Below, in pieces: positions 62,566 to 64,000 of a stretch of 64,000 nt of DNA. The translations under genes and the position numbers were made by a program. Position 1 is the stretch's first letter, and every line of letters starts with the position of its first letter. The DNA comes from CAYOSU01 sp964406735 (GTDB taxonomy: Bacteria; Bacillota; Clostridia; Christensenellales; CAMQZB01): the NCBI GenBank assembly GCA_964406735.1, contig CAYOSU010000009.1, forward strand, positions 1 to 64,000, written 5' to 3'. Under the pieces are notes generated by a model, which was given only the letters and a program-made list of their open reading frames with translations, made no database searches and had not been told where the DNA came from.

Positions 62566-64000
62566 TTAGCCGTTATATTTGGCGATCGATTGGAGAATGA
62601 CTGCCATTTTCTGTTCGTTGGCTTCAAGCTTGCCTCTTATCTCCTCTTTGAGCTTTTCGGGCGCTTTGGACATAAAGCCGACGTTATTGAGCTTATTCGC
62701 CGCAAAGTCTATCTCCTTCTGGATCTTTTCCCTCTCTGCATACAGGCGGTTGAGCTCCTTTTCTTTATCGACAAGCTCGCCTGCGTCCATGAATACTCTG
62801 CCTATTATTCCGGTCGCTACGAAGGAGTCCTTGGGGGCTTCCGTTTCGTCCGAAATAAGCGTTATTCCGTTGCCAAAGCCGAGCTTTTCAAGGTATACGC
62901 TTGCGGATATTACCGTTTCTCTCATCTCGTCGCTTACGGGCAAGACGTAAAGCTTGGAGCGTTTGGACATCGGGACGCCCATTTCCTTTCTGACGGTCCT
63001 TATTGCCCTGATGAGATCCATGACGTTTTCCATCGCTTTGGCTTCGTTTTCGTATTTTACGCCGCCTGTTGGGTAATCCTCGAGCATTATGGTCTCGGCA
63101 TGTCCCGGGAACTCCTGATAGAGCTTTTCGGTTACGAAGGGGATTATCGGGTGCAAAAGCTTCAACGTGCTCTGCATGACGAAGTTGAGTACAGCCAAGG
63201 TGTTATTCTTCGCTTTCTCGTCATCGCCGTACAAAACGGGCTTGATGAGCTCTATATACCAGTCGCAAAGCTCGCCCCAGGCAAAGTCGTAAAGCTTTGC
63301 TACCGCAACGCCGAGGTCGTAGTTATCGAAGTTAGTGCATACCTCCTCTGCAACCTCAGAAAGTCTTGTTAGCATCCACTTATCGCTGAGGGAAAGTGCG
63401 TCGTAGTCGATATCGCCTATCTCCTTGCCCTCGAAGTTCATGAGCGCAAACCTCGATGCGTTCCATATCTTGTTCATGAAGTTCTTCGACGAGTCGAGCT
63501 TTTCTTCCAAGAATCTCGAATCCGAGCCCATGGCTACGCCGTTGACAAGGCAGAATCTGAGCGCATCTGCGCCGTATTTTTCTATGACTTCAATGGGGTC
63601 TATGCCGTTGCCGAGAGATTTACTCATCTTTCTGCCCTGAGAGTCCCTTATAAGTCCGTGAATGAGTACGTTCTTGAAAGGCGGTGTCTTCATCGTGTAA
63701 AGTCCGTCGAACATCATTCTCGCTACCCAGAAGAATATTATATCGTAGCCCGTTACGAGTACGTCGGTCGGGTAGAAATACTCCAAGTCCTCCGTCTTTA
63801 ACGGCCAGCCGAGCGTTGACATCGGCCAAAGCGCAGACGAGAACCAGGTATCAAGAACGTCTTCGTCCTGCTTCATATGAGTGCATCCGCACTTGGGGCA
63901 CTTCGTAGGAGCATCCGCCGCAACGACCATTTCACCGCATTCCTCGCAGGTGTACGCAGGGATCCTATGTCCCCACCAAAGCTGTCTTGAAATGCACCAG
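62566..64000 (-). CDS. valS: valyl-tRNA synthetase, C-terminal part (cut by the window edge)
   Basis: The C-terminal 478 residues of ValS; the frame runs open to the window edge (residues before MVVAADAPTKCP read ISRQLWWGHRIPAYTCEECG). Signature 2 is GRKMSKSLGNGIDP; WFSSALWPMSTLGWP, DVLVTGYDIIFFWVARM and KMSKS belong to the catalytic core, ahead of the anticodon-binding domain (RLSEVAEEVCTNFDNYDLG, DWYIELIKP). The C-terminal coiled-coil arm (ELNRLYAEREKIQKEIDFAA to AKYNG) is complete. It charges tRNA-Val. The upstream half is outside the window. Confidence 0.97.
   Translation of the reverse strand, partial: WCISRQLWWGHRIPAYTCEECGEMVVAADAPTKCPKCGCTHMKQDEDVLDTWFSSALWPMSTLGWPLKTEDLEYFYPTDVLVTGYDIIFFWVARMMFDGLYTMKTPPFKNVLIHGLIRDSQGRKMSKSLGNGIDPIEVIEKYGADALRFCLVNGVAMGSDSRFLEEKLDSSKNFMNKIWNASRFALMNFEGKEIGDIDYDALSLSDKWMLTRLSEVAEEVCTNFDNYDLGVAVAKLYDFAWGELCDWYIELIKPVLYGDDEKAKNNTLAVLNFVMQSTLKLLHPIIPFVTEKLYQEFPGHAETIMLEDYPTGGVKYENEAKAMENVMDLIRAIRTVRKEMGVPMSKRSKLYVLPVSDEMRETVISASVYLEKLGFGNGITLISDETEAPKDSFVATGIIGRVFMDAGELVDKEKELNRLYAEREKIQKEIDFAANKLNNVGFMSKAPEKLKEEIRGKLEANEQKMAVILQSIAKYNG

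Noticed and set aside
1..64000. CRISPR arrays, prophage, transposases, tRNA genes
   Set aside because: None was recognised on either strand; the repeats found are short intergenic hairpins without regular spacers.

Overview
The window looks like a chromosomal segment of an uncultured, spore-forming, gut-type Clostridia/Firmicutes bacterium. Supporting genes are a Veg homologue, a YtxC-like gene beside infC, a SPOCS/LysM coat-type protein, a PdaB-like polysaccharide deacetylase, a collagen-repeat exosporium-type protein, GH43 and GH2 glycosidases with GPH-family sugar symporters, and ThiT behind a TPP riboswitch. No phage, plasmid, CRISPR, tRNA or insertion-sequence gene was seen. Placement near Christensenellales-like lineages is only a guess from gene style.

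Layout. 0.1-10 kb: a very large surface lipoprotein, a zinc-ribbon membrane protein with two multi-spanning membrane proteins, and two anchored SH3-like/beta-propeller envelope proteins. 10-14.4 kb: a sugar locus (GH43-F5/8C-Fn3 enzyme, sugar isomerase, GPH symporter). 14.8-20.3 kb: housekeeping genes, with rarA divergent from the RNase P RNA, yebC, a TrmH-family methylase, infC-rpmI-rplT (AUU start on infC, attenuator in the leader) and ytxC. 20.4-25.2 kb: a second GH43, an EamA exporter and a COG2509-type flavoprotein. 25.2-25.7 kb: no protein gene but a promoter-terminator unit that looks like a small RNA. 25.7-32.5 kb: murG, the SPOCS protein, veg, an acidic zinc-ribbon protein, an RluA synthase and a propeller lipoprotein. 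32.9-38.8 kb: a GH57/38-like enzyme with a TetR regulator, a degenerate tandem repeat, a deacetylase with a double-OB SSB-like protein, and a YfbR-type nucleotidase. 39-42 kb: TPP riboswitch, thiT and a Thr/Pro-linker lipoprotein. 42.7-46.4 kb: a phosphate operon (Na/Pi transporter with PhoU domain, response regulator, histidine kinase) behind a Pho-box-like promoter. 46.7-52.7 kb: GH2 beta-galactosidase, pgsA with two membrane proteins, a RelB/Doc toxin-antitoxin pair and a cyclophilin. 52.8-57.5 kb: ileS (eukaryote-like type 2), an RlmI-like methylase and rluA as one operon. 57.8-64 kb: collagen-like protein, second GPH symporter, GHKL/LytTR two-component system, and valS cut by the window edge.

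The most unusual non-coding signals are: (1) arrays of TGTCGAA-like heptamers (the Spo0A-box sequence) at exact 10-bp spacing, found three times just 3' of minus-strand genes; (2) families of dispersed intergenic hairpin repeats that sit next to one another as modules, with changed hairpin arms that keep pairing; (3) a promoter-hairpin-terminator unit without a reading frame at about 25.5 kb; (4) a promoter layout implying a leaderless rarA mRNA; (5) a 360-bp degenerate tandem repeat. No single spectacular new multi-gene system was evident; the uncharacterised 3.3-6.3 kb and 6.5-10 kb clusters are the best protein-coding unknowns.
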